Shown: positions 28,068-39,279 of the stretch, piece after piece
Layout: each line of letters starts with the position of its first letter
Position numbering within the stretch: the first letter of the stretch is position 1
Assembly (NCBI GenBank): GCA_038210245.1
Contig: JBBQWW010000006.1
Coordinates: 1 to 64,000 of the forward strand
Source of the DNA: Bog-756 sp038210245
GTDB lineage: Bacteria; Actinomycetota; Acidimicrobiia; Acidimicrobiales; RAAP-2
Direction: 5' to 3'
Length of the DNA: 64,000 nucleotides
The notes under the pieces: generated by a model
The model's input: the letters and a program-made list of their open reading frames with translations, nothing else
Told to the model about the DNA's origin: nothing
Database searches by the model: none
Position numbers and translations under genes: made by a program

Positions 28068-28194
28068 CGGGGAGAGTCTTGTCGACCGGTGGGGCGGGGT
28101 CGAACCGGACCCCGCTCATCGCTGCCCCTGGGCACCGGACTCCGGGCCGACCCTGGTCACGCCCGGGCCAGGCCTCTCCCCGACCCCCGACCGG

Positions 28195-28200
28195 TAGGAT
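28195..28200 (+). promoter_or_regulatory. TAGGAT -10-like hexamer
   Basis: Ends 7 nt before ATG 28208 of the riboflavin synthase gene. Confidence 0.5.
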
Positions 28201-28207
28201 TTCGCCC

Positions 28208-28684
28208 ATGGACCGCATCGGCGTCGTCGACACCATGTTCGCCCGGTACGACATGGGGGGCGAGGCCCTCGACGAGCTCAAGGGCTGCCCCGGCTTCGGC
28301 GTGACCTTCGAGGTGGTGAGGCGGACCGTGCCCGGGTTCAAGGACCTGGCCGTGGAGTGCAAGCGCATCATCGAGAACCAGGGCTGCGGCATCGTGGTGG
28401 CCCTGGGGATGCCGGGTAAGGCCGACATCGACCAGGTCTGTGCCCACGAAGCGTCCCAGGGCCTCATGCAGGCCCAGCTGATGACCTCCACCCACATCCT
28501 CGAGGTCTTCGTCCACGAGAACGAGGAGGAGGACCCGGGCCAGCTGGCCGCCGTCTGCATCGATCGGTCCCGAAAGCACGCCCTCAACGCCTACTGGATG
28601 CTCTACGAGCCCGAACAGCTGGTCCGCCAGGCCGGACAGGGGATCCGCCAGGGCTACGGGGACGCCGGACCGCTCGCCGGCTGA
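28208..28684 (+). CDS. ribC: Archaeal-type riboflavin synthase (lumazine-synthase fold)
   Basis: 158-aa protein. It aligns along its whole length, from memory, with the archaeal riboflavin synthase RibC: VDTMFARYDMG, RRTVPGFKDLAVECKR, GCGIVVALGMPGKAD, VCAHEASQGLMQAQLMTS, HILEVFVHENE and RQGYGDAGP. That enzyme dismutates two molecules of 6,7-dimethyl-8-ribityllumazine to riboflavin; it is pentameric and related to lumazine synthase, not to the trimeric RibE used by most bacteria. I therefore call it a riboflavin synthase rather than a lumazine synthase. It stands alone, divergent from bioA and convergent with an acyl-CoA dehydrogenase. Confidence 0.87.
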   Translation: MDRIGVVDTMFARYDMGGEALDELKGCPGFGVTFEVVRRTVPGFKDLAVECKRIIENQGCGIVVALGMPGKADIDQVCAHEASQGLMQAQLMTSTHILEVFVHENEEEDPGQLAAVCIDRSRKHALNAYWMLYEPEQLVRQAGQGIRQGYGDAGPLAG

Positions 28685-28712
28685 CCACGTGAACGGCTGA
28701 GGGTCGACCGCT

Positions 28713-29840
28713 TCAGGCCGGCAGGTCGTGGGGCAGTCCGAGCGTGCGTTCAGCCACGATGTTGCGCTGCACCTCGGCGGTGCCGCCCCCAATGGTGAGG
28801 GCCGGGGCGAACAGGAGCCCGAAGGACCAGATCGGATCAGGGGCCGACCCCGCCACCGGCGTGGCTCCCTCGAGCATGCCGCGGGCCCCGGCCAGCTCGT
28901 TGGCCACAGCCATGATGTGCTGACCGTGCTCGTCGGCCAGGGCCTTGCGCACCGACGCCTCGGGGCCCGGCTCCATGCCGGCCACCACCGCCGACACCGT
29001 GCGCAGCCGCAGCAGCCGGAGGATCTCGCCCTCGATCCACAGGCGGGCCAGGCGCTGGCGCATCAACGGTCCGACCGGCCGGCCCGAGCGCCGCACCTGG
29101 TCGACCAGGTCGGCGGCGGTCGGGCCCATGCCCCACAGGGCGCCGGAGCCCGACAGGGAGACCCGCTCGTTGCCCAGCGTGACCTTGGCCAGCGACCACC
29201 CCCGACCCCGGGCCCCGACCAGGCAGTCGGCGTCCAGTCGCACCTCATCCAGTGTGACCTCGTTGAAGGTGTGGGTCCCGGTCATGTCGACCAGGGGCCG
29301 TACCGTGACGCCGGGGGCGTCCATGGGGCAGATGAAGTAGCTGATCCCCTCGTGCTTGGGCGCCTCGGGCTCCGTCCGGGCCAGCAGGATGCCGTACCGG
29401 GCGGCGTGGGCGTACGAGGTCCACACCTTCTGCCCCTGGATCACCCACTGGTCTCCGTCCCGGTCGGCCCGGGTGGCGAGCGAGGCCAGGTCCGAACCGG
29501 CGCCGGGCTCGCTGAACAGCTGACACCAGATCTCCTCGCCGGACAGCAGTGGGGGCAGGTAGCGGCCCTTCTGCTCCTCGGTACCGGCGTAGAGGAGGGT
29601 GGGGCCGGCCCACCCGATCCCGATGGTGTTCTCCGGGCGCCGCACCCCGGCCCGACGCAGCTCGTCGTCGACGATCAGCTGATGGGTGGGATCGGCACCC
29701 AGGCCCCACGGGGGTGGCCAGTGGGGCGCCACCAGGCCGTGCTCGGCCAACTGCCGCGGCGTCGGGGCGGGGTTGGCCTCCAGCCACCGGCGCAACGAGG
29801 CCCTCCGGGGGTCGTCCTCGGCGGGCAGGGCGAAGTCCAT
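28713..29840 (-). CDS. Acyl-CoA dehydrogenase
   Basis: 375-aa FAD enzyme of the acyl-CoA dehydrogenase superfamily. Signature segments: LFSEPGAGSDLASLATRA, GQKVWTSYAHAARYGILLAR and the C-terminal GGGTAEVQRNIVAERTLGLP. It resembles the shorter FadE subunits that often work as heteromers in steroid or unusual acyl-chain breakdown; no partner subunit is next to it. ATG 29840 is set by TACGCT 8 nt upstream; the long frame on the 3' side of that start is not coding. Divergent from an acyl-CoA synthetase. Confidence 0.92.
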   Translation of the reverse strand: MDFALPAEDDPRRASLRRWLEANPAPTPRQLAEHGLVAPHWPPPWGLGADPTHQLIVDDELRRAGVRRPENTIGIGWAGPTLLYAGTEEQKGRYLPPLLSGEEIWCQLFSEPGAGSDLASLATRADRDGDQWVIQGQKVWTSYAHAARYGILLARTEPEAPKHEGISYFICPMDAPGVTVRPLVDMTGTHTFNEVTLDEVRLDADCLVGARGRGWSLAKVTLGNERVSLSGSGALWGMGPTAADLVDQVRRSGRPVGPLMRQRLARLWIEGEILRLLRLRTVSAVVAGMEPGPEASVRKALADEHGQHIMAVANELAGARGMLEGATPVAGSAPDPIWSFGLLFAPALTIGGGTAEVQRNIVAERTLGLPHDLPA

Positions 29841-29848
29841 AACCAGGC

Positions 29849-29854
29849 AGCGTA
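29849..29854 (-). promoter_or_regulatory. TACGCT -10-like hexamer
   Basis: Reads TACGCT on the minus strand, 8 nt before ATG 29840. Confidence 0.5.
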
Positions 29855-30053
29855 GGCTGACCGGGTTCGGGCGTCTCGGGCCCCACGGCACAGCGGGCCG
29901 GGGACCATGGGGGGCGGGGACCGGGGCGGCACGCCGTGGGTGGCCGCACGTGGGCAGGACAAGTGGACAGGACAACAGGGCCAGTGGGCAGGGCAGCCGG
30001 CGGCCAGGGGAGCAGGCGCCCGGTTCGGGCGGCCGGGAAGTGGAGCGTGCAAC

Positions 30054-31688
30054 GTGAGCAACTGGATCTACGCCGACGTATGGGAGGCGGTGGCCGACAC
30101 CCAGCCCGATGCCCCCGCCCTGACCCACGGCGACCACACCATGACCTGGTCCGAGGTGGACCACCGCGCCGACCAGGTAGCCCGATGGCTGCTCGAAGCC
30201 GGCGTGGGCCGCCACGACAAGGTCGCCCTCTACCTCACCAACTGCTCGGAGTACCTCGAAACCACCTTCGCCTGCTTCAAGCTCGCCCTGACGCCCATCA
30301 ATACCAACTACCGGTACGCCGACGAGGAGCTCACCTACCTGTGGGAGAACGCCGACGTGGTGGCGGTGGTCTTCCACGGCACGTTCGTGGAGCGCATCGA
30401 AGGGATCCGTGTCCATGTTCCCCAGATCCGTTGGTGGCTGTGGGTCGACGACGGCACCGCCCCGTGCCCGGTCTGGGCCGTGCCCTACGAGTCGGTGGCC
30501 GCCGGCTCGCACTCCACCCGGGTGGTGGCCCCCTGGGGCCGATCGCCCGACGACGTCTACATGCTCTACACCGGGGGGACCACCGGGATGCCCAAAGGGG
30601 TCATGTGGCGCCAGGACGATCTCTTCGCCCGCCTCAACGGCTCCGGCTTCCGACGGTACCCCGAGGACGGCGGTCCCGACGACGTGCGCGCCGAGTTGGA
30701 GCAGAGCGGTCGGGGTATGACCCTGCTGCCGGCCTGTCCCCTGATGCACGGCACCGGCGGGTTCACCGCCCTCGAATGCCTGAGCGAGGGTGGCCGGGTG
30801 GTCACCCTCACCTCCCGCCAGTTCGATCCCGTCGAGCTGCTCGACACCGTGGTGCGCGAGCAGGTCAACGGCCTGATCATCGTGGGTGACGTCTTCGCCA
30901 AGCCCATTCTGGCCACCCTCGACGCCCACCCCGGCCGCTGGGACCTGGCCAGCCTGGTCGGCATCATCTCCTCGGGGGTGATGTGGAGCGAGGAGACCAA
31001 GCAGGGGCTTCTGCGCCACTACCCGGGGATGCTGCTGGTCGATGCCTTCTCCTCCTCGGAGGCACTGGGCATGGGCACGTCGGTCTCGTCGGGGAGTTCG
31101 TCGGCCCGGACGGCCCGCTTCTCCCTCGGTCCCGACGTGCGGGTCATCGACGCCGAGGGACGGGACATCGTGCCGGGCTCGGGCCAGAGCGGCGTGCTGG
31201 CCCTGGGTGGTCGGATCCCCCTCGGCTACTACAAGGACGAGGCCAAGTCGGCGGCAACCTTCCGGACCATCGACGGCGTCCGCTACTCGGTGCCGGGGGA
31301 CTACGCCGAGGTCGGGGAGGACGGCGCCATCCACCTGCTGGGCCGGGGCTCGGTGGTCATCAATACCGGTGGGGAGAAGGTCTATCCCGAGGAGGTGGAA
31401 GAGGTCATCAAGACCCTCGACGGGGTGGCCGACGCCGTGGTGGTGGGCATCCCCAACGACCGGTTCGGCGAGGAGATCGTGGCTGTGGTCGAGCCTCGGG
31501 CCGGAAGCGGGCCCGGCTCCCCGTCCAGCGAGGTGGTCATCCAGCATGTGAAGGATCGTCTGGCCGGCTACAAGGCCCCGCGTCGGGTCCACGTGGTGGC
31601 CACCATCGGTCGCTCACCAGCCGGCAAGGTCGACTACGCCCGCCACCGGGCCGAGACCGCCGAGTGGGCCGGCGTGGCCGTCACCTGA
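30054..31688 (+). CDS. Acyl-CoA synthetase (AMP-dependent ligase)
   Basis: ANL-superfamily ligase of 544 aa that activates a carboxylic acid as acyl-AMP and then acyl-CoA. The AMP-binding P-loop is YTGGTTGMPKGVMWRQDD; the hinge and C-terminal domain follow with GRGSVVINTGGEKVYPEEVE and the catalytic Lys in GRSPAGKVDY. A substrate cannot be predicted, but with the divergent acyl-CoA dehydrogenase it probably feeds a beta-oxidation-like route. Start GTG 30054 has a weak GGAG about ten bases upstream. The 210 nt before it is rich in GGACA/GGGCAG-like repeats but holds no gene. Confidence 0.92.
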   Translation: MSNWIYADVWEAVADTQPDAPALTHGDHTMTWSEVDHRADQVARWLLEAGVGRHDKVALYLTNCSEYLETTFACFKLALTPINTNYRYADEELTYLWENADVVAVVFHGTFVERIEGIRVHVPQIRWWLWVDDGTAPCPVWAVPYESVAAGSHSTRVVAPWGRSPDDVYMLYTGGTTGMPKGVMWRQDDLFARLNGSGFRRYPEDGGPDDVRAELEQSGRGMTLLPACPLMHGTGGFTALECLSEGGRVVTLTSRQFDPVELLDTVVREQVNGLIIVGDVFAKPILATLDAHPGRWDLASLVGIISSGVMWSEETKQGLLRHYPGMLLVDAFSSSEALGMGTSVSSGSSSARTARFSLGPDVRVIDAEGRDIVPGSGQSGVLALGGRIPLGYYKDEAKSAATFRTIDGVRYSVPGDYAEVGEDGAIHLLGRGSVVINTGGEKVYPEEVEEVIKTLDGVADAVVVGIPNDRFGEEIVAVVEPRAGSGPGSPSSEVVIQHVKDRLAGYKAPRRVHVVATIGRSPAGKVDYARHRAETAEWAGVAVT

Positions 31689-31733
31689 CGTCGCTCGACA
31701 GCACCACCGGACGGCGCCGCCGGCGGAGTGGGT

Positions 31734-32477
31734 TCAGCCCTTGTTGGCCCCGTGGGTCCGGACGAAGTCGTTGACGGTGTAGTACGCGTCGATGGACTCG
31801 CCGGCGTCACCCCAGAACCCCTCGAGGATGTCGTAGGCCATGGTGCCCTGGCCGATGTAGTAGTTGTTCACATCGGTGATCTCGAGCTCGCCCCGGCCCG
31901 AGGGGACCAGGGTGGGAATGACCTTGAAGACGTCGGCGTCATAGCAGTAGATGCCGGTCACCCCGAACTTGGAGGCGGGGTGCTCGGGCTTCTCCACGAT
32001 CCCCACCACGCGTTGGTCGTCGTCGAAGCTGGGTACGCCCAGATGTCGGAGGTGCTCATCCTCCTCCACCGGGGTGAGCAGGATGCGGGCCCCGTGGGGA
32101 GCGGCCTTGAAGGCATCGACCATGGGCTTGATGGAACGCTCCACGATGTTGTCGGCCAACATCACCAGCACCGGCTCCCCGTCGACGAAGCGGGCGGCCA
32201 GACCCAGGGCCTCGGCGATGCCGCCGGGCCGGTCCTGATAGCCGTAGCTCAGCCGGTCGATGCCGAACTCCTGCCCGTTCCCCAGCAGGCGCAGGAACTC
32301 GCCGGCGTGGGTCCCCCCGGTGACCAGCATGATCTCGGTGATCTCGGCGTTGACCAGCGCCTCGATACCCCAGTTGATCATGGGCCGGTCGTAGATCGGC
32401 AGGAGGTGCTTGTTGGTGATCCGGGTGAGCGGATGGAGCCGAGAGCCGGTGCCCCCGGCCAGGATGACGCCCTTCAT
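31734..32477 (-). CDS. Sugar-phosphate nucleotidyltransferase (RmlA-like)
   Basis: 247-aa nucleotidyltransferase of the glucose-1-phosphate thymidylyltransferase type. The N-terminal signature ILAGGTGSRLHPLT followed by NKHLLPIYDRPMI is diagnostic; the metal Asp lies in LVMLADNIVE, and EKPEHPASKFGVTGIYCYD and GRGELEITDVNNYYI complete the core. It is about 40 residues shorter than classical RmlA (around 290 aa), missing the C-terminal regulatory helix region, as in archaeal-like short forms. It would supply an NDP-sugar for envelope glycans. No rmlB, rmlC or rmlD is in the window. Confidence 0.88.
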   Translation of the reverse strand: MKGVILAGGTGSRLHPLTRITNKHLLPIYDRPMINWGIEALVNAEITEIMLVTGGTHAGEFLRLLGNGQEFGIDRLSYGYQDRPGGIAEALGLAARFVDGEPVLVMLADNIVERSIKPMVDAFKAAPHGARILLTPVEEDEHLRHLGVPSFDDDQRVVGIVEKPEHPASKFGVTGIYCYDADVFKVIPTLVPSGRGELEITDVNNYYIGQGTMAYDILEGFWGDAGESIDAYYTVNDFVRTHGANKG

Positions 32478-32484
32478 GCGGCGC

Positions 32485-32490
32485 AGCCTA
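32485..32490 (-). promoter_or_regulatory. TAGGCT -10-like hexamer
   Basis: Reads TAGGCT on the minus strand, 7 nt before ATG 32477. Confidence 0.45.
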
Positions 32491-32507
32491 GACGTGAAGG
32501 GCGCCCC

Positions 32508-33404
32508 TCACCGGAGCGGGCCCCTCCCGGCCACTTCGGCCAGCACCGAATCGGCCAGCGCGGGCCAGGCCCGGGCGGCCCAGGGGCCGAACGGACGGCT
32601 GCTGAGCCCGGCACAGGCCACCCCGGCATCCGGATCCACCCACAGGAAGGCGCCACTGCGGCCGAAGTGGCCGAAGGTGGCGGCCGAGTTGGCCGCTCCC
32701 GTCCAGTGGGGCTGCTTGGTGCCCCGGATCTCCACGCCCAGGCCCCACGGGCAGGGGTCGAAGCGCTGAAACCCCGGCAGGACCCCGCTGGTGGTCGGGA
32801 ACTGCACCGAGGTGGCCGACCGGTGGGTCTCGGGGGAGATCAGGGTGGGCCGGGCCCACTCCCCCGTCAAGGCCACCAGGTCGACGAGGGGGCCGACCAG
32901 GCCGGTGGCGGCCGGTCCGCCGGGGGCCTCGGGGGTGGCGGTGGTGGCGGACATACCGAGCGGGGCCAGTACCCCCTGGGCCAGGTACTCCCCGAACGGC
33001 AATCCCGTCCGGTGGGCCAGGAGGTCGGCCAGCACCCGGTAGCCGGCGTTGGAGTAGATGCGGCGTTCGCCCGGTGCGGCCAGAGCAGGCCCCTCCTCCG
33101 GGCCCAGCCCCGAGGTGTGGGCCAACAGGTGGCGCACCGTGCTGCCCGGGGGTCCGGCCGGCTCGTCCAGCGACAGGCTGCCCTCCTCCACGGCGACGAG
33201 CACGGCCAGAGCCGTGGCCGGCTTGGTCACCGACGCCCAGGGGAACCGTGCGTCGATCGCACCGGTGTCGCCCACCAGCGCGACCTCGCCCGGCACCGTC
33301 CCGGCGGCGGAGGGCCTCGGTGGAACGCGGAGGACGGCCACCGCGGCCCGGTCCACGGGCCACCCGGCCACCTGGTCCAGACCGGGCATGGGCACGGCGG
33401 ACAT
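32508..33404 (-). CDS. Serine hydrolase, beta-lactamase/penicillin-binding family
   Basis: 298-aa class C beta-lactamase-fold hydrolase. The catalytic tetrad motif is SVTK (Ser58, Lys61), the second motif is YSN in RRIYSNAGY, and the third is the HFGRSG near the C-terminus in place of KTG. HLLAHTSGLG is a further family marker. Such proteins range from peptidases acting on peptidoglycan to esterases; no signal peptide is evident, which makes an esterase possible. It follows ftsX by 28 nt on the same strand, the place where smpB stands in many bacteria. The start could also be Met 6 (33389). Confidence 0.85.
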   Translation of the reverse strand: MSAVPMPGLDQVAGWPVDRAAVAVLRVPPRPSAAGTVPGEVALVGDTGAIDARFPWASVTKPATALAVLVAVEEGSLSLDEPAGPPGSTVRHLLAHTSGLGPEEGPALAAPGERRIYSNAGYRVLADLLAHRTGLPFGEYLAQGVLAPLGMSATTATPEAPGGPAATGLVGPLVDLVALTGEWARPTLISPETHRSATSVQFPTTSGVLPGFQRFDPCPWGLGVEIRGTKQPHWTGAANSAATFGHFGRSGAFLWVDPDAGVACAGLSSRPFGPWAARAWPALADSVLAEVAGRGPLR

Positions 33405-33432
33405 CAGCGGCGCGGTCGGGAGGTGGCGGCGG

Positions 33433-34323
33433 TCAGACGTCGAGGAAGCGGCGCACAGCGAAGGCGGAGCCCACCACCCCGACCACCACCCCGACCACGG
33501 CCACCAAGATGCAGGTGCCGGCCACCTCCCAGCCGCCCAGGGACATCTGAGCGATGATGCTCCCCTGATTGGCCGCCGTCTTCGGGGTGTCGAGCCCGAT
33601 GCCGAAGTAGAGGGCCAGTACCACCAGCACGGCCACGACCGCTCCGGCCAGGCCCTGGATGAGTCCCTCGGCCATGAACGGCAGTCGGATGAACCAGTTG
33701 GTGGCACCGACCAACTTCATGACCGATACCTCCCGTCTTCGGGCGAAGATGGCCATCCGGATGGTGTTGAGGATCAGCACCGAGGCCGAGAGCAGCAGTA
33801 CCACCGCCACCGACAGGAAGACCCACTGGAGGATCCGGATCACGCTCTGCATGGTCTTGATCTGCTGGCCCGGGTATTTGACCGAGGCCACACCGGCCTT
33901 GCCGGTGAACTGTTGGTACACCTGCGAGGCCTGCGAAGGATCGTTCAGTACGCACCGGTAGGACGAGGGGTAGTCGGCCTGGCTGGTGGCGTCCAGCTCG
34001 TCAGCTGGGAGGATGCCCTTGGCCTCGCTGTAGTCGTAGGACTGGGACCGGAAGACGCAGCTCTTAATGTAGGGCGACTGGTGGAGCTCCGAGCCGATGG
34101 ACGTGGTCAACGTGGCCCCGGCGGCCGGCTTGACCCACACGATGGCCTGTACGCCGTTCTGCCACTGCACAGTGGCCTTCGAGGCCCCTTGCTTCAGCAG
34201 GAGGCTCGAGCCCACCAGGGCCAGGGAGACGGCCACGGTGAGGATGGCGGCCACCGTCATCAGGCGGTTGCGCCAGAGATTGGTCGCGGCCTCTTTGGAG
34301 ACGTACGCGGCGGAGACCGGCAT
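33433..34323 (-). CDS. ftsX: Cell division protein FtsX
   Basis: Membrane subunit of the FtsEX ABC-type complex, which couples ATP hydrolysis in the cytoplasm to activation of wall hydrolases at the division site. 296 aa. Topology is typical: one N-terminal membrane helix (MTVAAILTVAVSLALVGSSLL), a periplasmic/extracellular domain of about 120 residues containing two Cys (IKSCVFR and YRCVLND), then three C-terminal helices, the last ending near VVGVVGSAFAVRRF. It overlaps the ftsE stop by one base (TGATG). Confidence 0.95.
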   Translation of the reverse strand: MPVSAAYVSKEAATNLWRNRLMTVAAILTVAVSLALVGSSLLLKQGASKATVQWQNGVQAIVWVKPAAGATLTTSIGSELHQSPYIKSCVFRSQSYDYSEAKGILPADELDATSQADYPSSYRCVLNDPSQASQVYQQFTGKAGVASVKYPGQQIKTMQSVIRILQWVFLSVAVVLLLSASVLILNTIRMAIFARRREVSVMKLVGATNWFIRLPFMAEGLIQGLAGAVVAVLVVLALYFGIGLDTPKTAANQGSIIAQMSLGGWEVAGTCILVAVVGVVVGVVGSAFAVRRFLDV

Positions 34324-35114
34324 CAGGTACGGGCGGCGAAGCTGTCGGGCAGCTCGTTGGTCGACAGGGCGGTCGGTGCCTGCTCCACCATGGAGCCGGT
34401 GGGCGAACCGGCCCCGGCCGCCGCGGTGGCACTGTCGATGCCGTAGACCCCGTGGGCCTGGTCACGGACCAGCACGCCCCGGTCGAGTTCGATGACCCGA
34501 CGACGCATCTGGTCCACCATGCCGGCGTCGTGGGTGGCGATGATCACCGTGGTGCCGGTGCGGTTGATCCGGTCGAGGAGCTTCATGATGCCGAGGCTGG
34601 TGGTGGGGTCGAGGTTTCCCGTCGGCTCGTCGGCCAGCAGGATCAGGGGCCGGTTGACGAAGGCCCGGGCCACAGCCACCCGCTGCTGCTCACCACCGGA
34701 CAGCTCGTGGGGCAGGTTGTCCCGCTTCTTGGTCAGGCCCACCAGGTCGAGGACCTGGGGTACCTGGGTGGCGATCACGTGCTTGGGCCGACCGATGACC
34801 TCGAGGGCGAAGGCCACGTTCTCGAACACCGACTTGTTGGGCAGGAGTCGGAAGTCCTGAAACACGCAGCCGATGTTGCGGCGGAGGTAGGGGATCCGCC
34901 ACTTGGCCAGGTGGCCGATCTCCTTGCCCGCCTCCCAGATGCGGCCGGAGTCGGGCATCTCCTCGCGGAGCAGCAGGCGGATGAAGGTGGTCTTGCCTGA
35001 ACCCGAGGGACCGACCAGAAAGACGAACTCGCCCTTGTCGATCTCGACCGAGCAGTCCCGGAGAGCGACGGTCGAGCCCTTGTACGTCTTCGTGACGTTC
35101 TGGAACTTGATCAT
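34323..35114 (-). CDS. ftsE: Cell division ATP-binding protein FtsE
   Basis: ATPase of FtsEX, 263 aa. Walker A GPSGSGKT (residues 35-42), Q-loop region VFQDFRLLPNKSVFENV, signature LSGGEQQRVAVARA and Walker B ILLADEPTGNLDP are all intact; the IGRP and NLPHELSGG segments match actinobacterial FtsE. A C-terminal extension of about 35 residues, rich in Ala, Ser and Thr, goes beyond the usual end (around 229 aa). ATG 35114 has GAGGT seven bases upstream and also overlaps the stop of a 17-codon reading frame (see 35111-35164). Confidence 0.96.
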   Translation of the reverse strand: MIKFQNVTKTYKGSTVALRDCSVEIDKGEFVFLVGPSGSGKTTFIRLLLREEMPDSGRIWEAGKEIGHLAKWRIPYLRRNIGCVFQDFRLLPNKSVFENVAFALEVIGRPKHVIATQVPQVLDLVGLTKKRDNLPHELSGGEQQRVAVARAFVNRPLILLADEPTGNLDPTTSLGIMKLLDRINRTGTTVIIATHDAGMVDQMRRRVIELDRGVLVRDQAHGVYGIDSATAAAGAGSPTGSMVEQAPTALSTNELPDSFAART

Positions 35115-35164
35115 GAGGAGGACCTCACCGTCGACGCGAAGCGATTGCAGAGCGGGGTAACCAT
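35111..35164 (-). CDS. 17-codon upstream reading frame coupled to ftsE
   Basis: ATG 35164 begins 8 nt after a TAGCAT hexamer and would encode MVTPLCNRFASTVRSSS. Its TGA overlaps the ftsE ATG as ATGA. The arrangement suggests that a leaderless short peptide is translated first and the ribosome then restarts on ftsE. There is no conservation evidence here; it could be a chance open frame within the leader. Confidence 0.4.
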   Translation of the reverse strand: MVTPLCNRFASTVRSSS

Positions 35165-35172
35165 TCCGTTCA

Positions 35173-35178
35173 ATGCTA
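35173..35178 (-). promoter_or_regulatory. TAGCAT -10-like hexamer upstream of ftsEX
   Basis: Reads TAGCAT on the minus strand, 8 nt before the short upstream ATG 35164 and about 58 nt before the ftsE start. Confidence 0.45.
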
Positions 35179-35250
35179 CCCGCGCCCACTCTTGAATTGG
35201 TTCAGCCCCTCTGACCTCCACCGACGGGCGGCGACCGCCGGCCGTCCCGT

Positions 35251-36411
35251 TCAGCTGCGCAGGCGGCGCTGCTCGGCTTGACGACGGAGCTCGGCCTCGA
35301 TGAACGCGTCGAGATCGCCGTCCATCACCGCCTCCACGTTGCCGGTCTCCTCGTTGCTGCGCAGGTCCTTCACCAACTGGTAGGGCGCCATCACATAGGA
35401 GCGGATCTGGTTCCCCCACGCGTTGTCAGTACGGTCTCCGGACAGCTCATCCAGGGTGGCCTGGTGCTCGGCCCGCTGCCGCTCGGCCAGCTTGGCCCCG
35501 AGCACCTGCATGGCCTTGGCCTTGTTCTGGGTCTGACTGCGCTGGTTCTGGCAGGTCACCACGATGCCGGTGGGCAGGTGGGTGAGCCGCACCGCCGAGT
35601 CGGTCTTGTTGACGTGCTGGCCCCCGGCGCCCGAGGACCGGTAGGTGTCGACGCGCAGATCCTTCTCGTCGATCTCGACCACACCGGAGACGTCCTCCAG
35701 GAACGGGACCACGTCGAGCGAGGCGAAGCTGGTCTGCCGTCGGTGCTGGGCGTCGAACGGCGAGATGCGCACCAGCCGGTGCACACCCCGCTCGGCGGCC
35801 AGCAGCCCGAAGGCATACCGTCCCTTCACGATGAAGGTGGCCGACAGCAGCCCGGCCTCCTGGCCCTCGGTGGCCTCCTCCACCTCGATGTCGAAGCCCC
35901 GCCGCTCGGCCCAGCGGGTGTACATGCGCAGCATCATCTCGGCCCAGTCCTGCGCGTCGGTGCCGCCGGCCCCGGCGTGGATCTCGGCCACGGCGTCACC
36001 GTCGTCGTAGGGCCCGGCGAACAGGGATCGGAGTTCGAGGGCACTCAGCGTGCGGTCGAGGGAGTCGAGCACCCCTTCCACCTCGGGGCGCAAGGAGTCG
36101 TCGGACTCCTCTTCGATGAGTTCGTTGAGGGTCTGGGCATCGGACAGCTGTTCGGCCAGCTGGGCCAGCTGTTCGAGGTCCTCGCTGACCCGACCCAACT
36201 CGGTGGTGACCTCCCGGGCATGGTCGGCGTCGTCCCACAGGCCCGGTTCGGAGGCCGCCTTCTCCAGCTCGGTCCGCCGACTGTCCAGGCGGTCCTTGCC
36301 CAAGAAGTGCTCCGCCTCGGCCACCCGATCGGCCAACGACCGGAGGGCGTCGGGGATGTCGACGCGTTCGGGCTCGCCGGAACCCCGGCGGCCACCGTCG
36401 GCCGGGGTCAT
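35251..36411 (-). CDS. prfB: Peptide chain release factor 2
   Basis: Class I release factor recognising UAA and UGA, 386 aa. The specificity tripeptide SPF is at residues 217-219 (RISPFDAQ) and the catalytic GGQ at 263-265 (SGAGGQHVNKTDSAVR). HAGAGGTDAQDWAEMML is also characteristic. The reading frame is continuous, so the programmed +1 frameshift used to autoregulate prfB in many bacteria is absent. It starts one nucleotide after the secA stop, so the two are probably co-transcribed. Confidence 0.97.
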   Translation of the reverse strand: MTPADGGRRGSGEPERVDIPDALRSLADRVAEAEHFLGKDRLDSRRTELEKAASEPGLWDDADHAREVTTELGRVSEDLEQLAQLAEQLSDAQTLNELIEEESDDSLRPEVEGVLDSLDRTLSALELRSLFAGPYDDGDAVAEIHAGAGGTDAQDWAEMMLRMYTRWAERRGFDIEVEEATEGQEAGLLSATFIVKGRYAFGLLAAERGVHRLVRISPFDAQHRRQTSFASLDVVPFLEDVSGVVEIDEKDLRVDTYRSSGAGGQHVNKTDSAVRLTHLPTGIVVTCQNQRSQTQNKAKAMQVLGAKLAERQRAEHQATLDELSGDRTDNAWGNQIRSYVMAPYQLVKDLRSNEETGNVEAVMDGDLDAFIEAELRRQAEQRRLRS

Positions 36412-36412
36412 C

Positions 36413-39187
<2,775 letters not shown>

Positions 39188-39196
39188 GGGCCACTC

Positions 39197-39202
39197 ACTC
39201 TA
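39197..39202 (-). promoter_or_regulatory. TAGAGT -10-like hexamer for secA
   Basis: Reads TAGAGT on the minus strand, 9 nt before ATG 39187, suggesting secA has its own promoter besides any read-through from hpf. Confidence 0.4.
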
Positions 39203-39279
39203 CCGTCGGACGTCCCCGATACTGGCCGCTTCCCTCGCGGGGTGGCCGGTTGTCGGCCGTCGCCGTCGGGTGGACCGCT

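Noticed and set aside
35251..36411. Programmed frameshift in prfB
   Set aside because: The frame is continuous from the ATG to the stop with no in-frame UGA.
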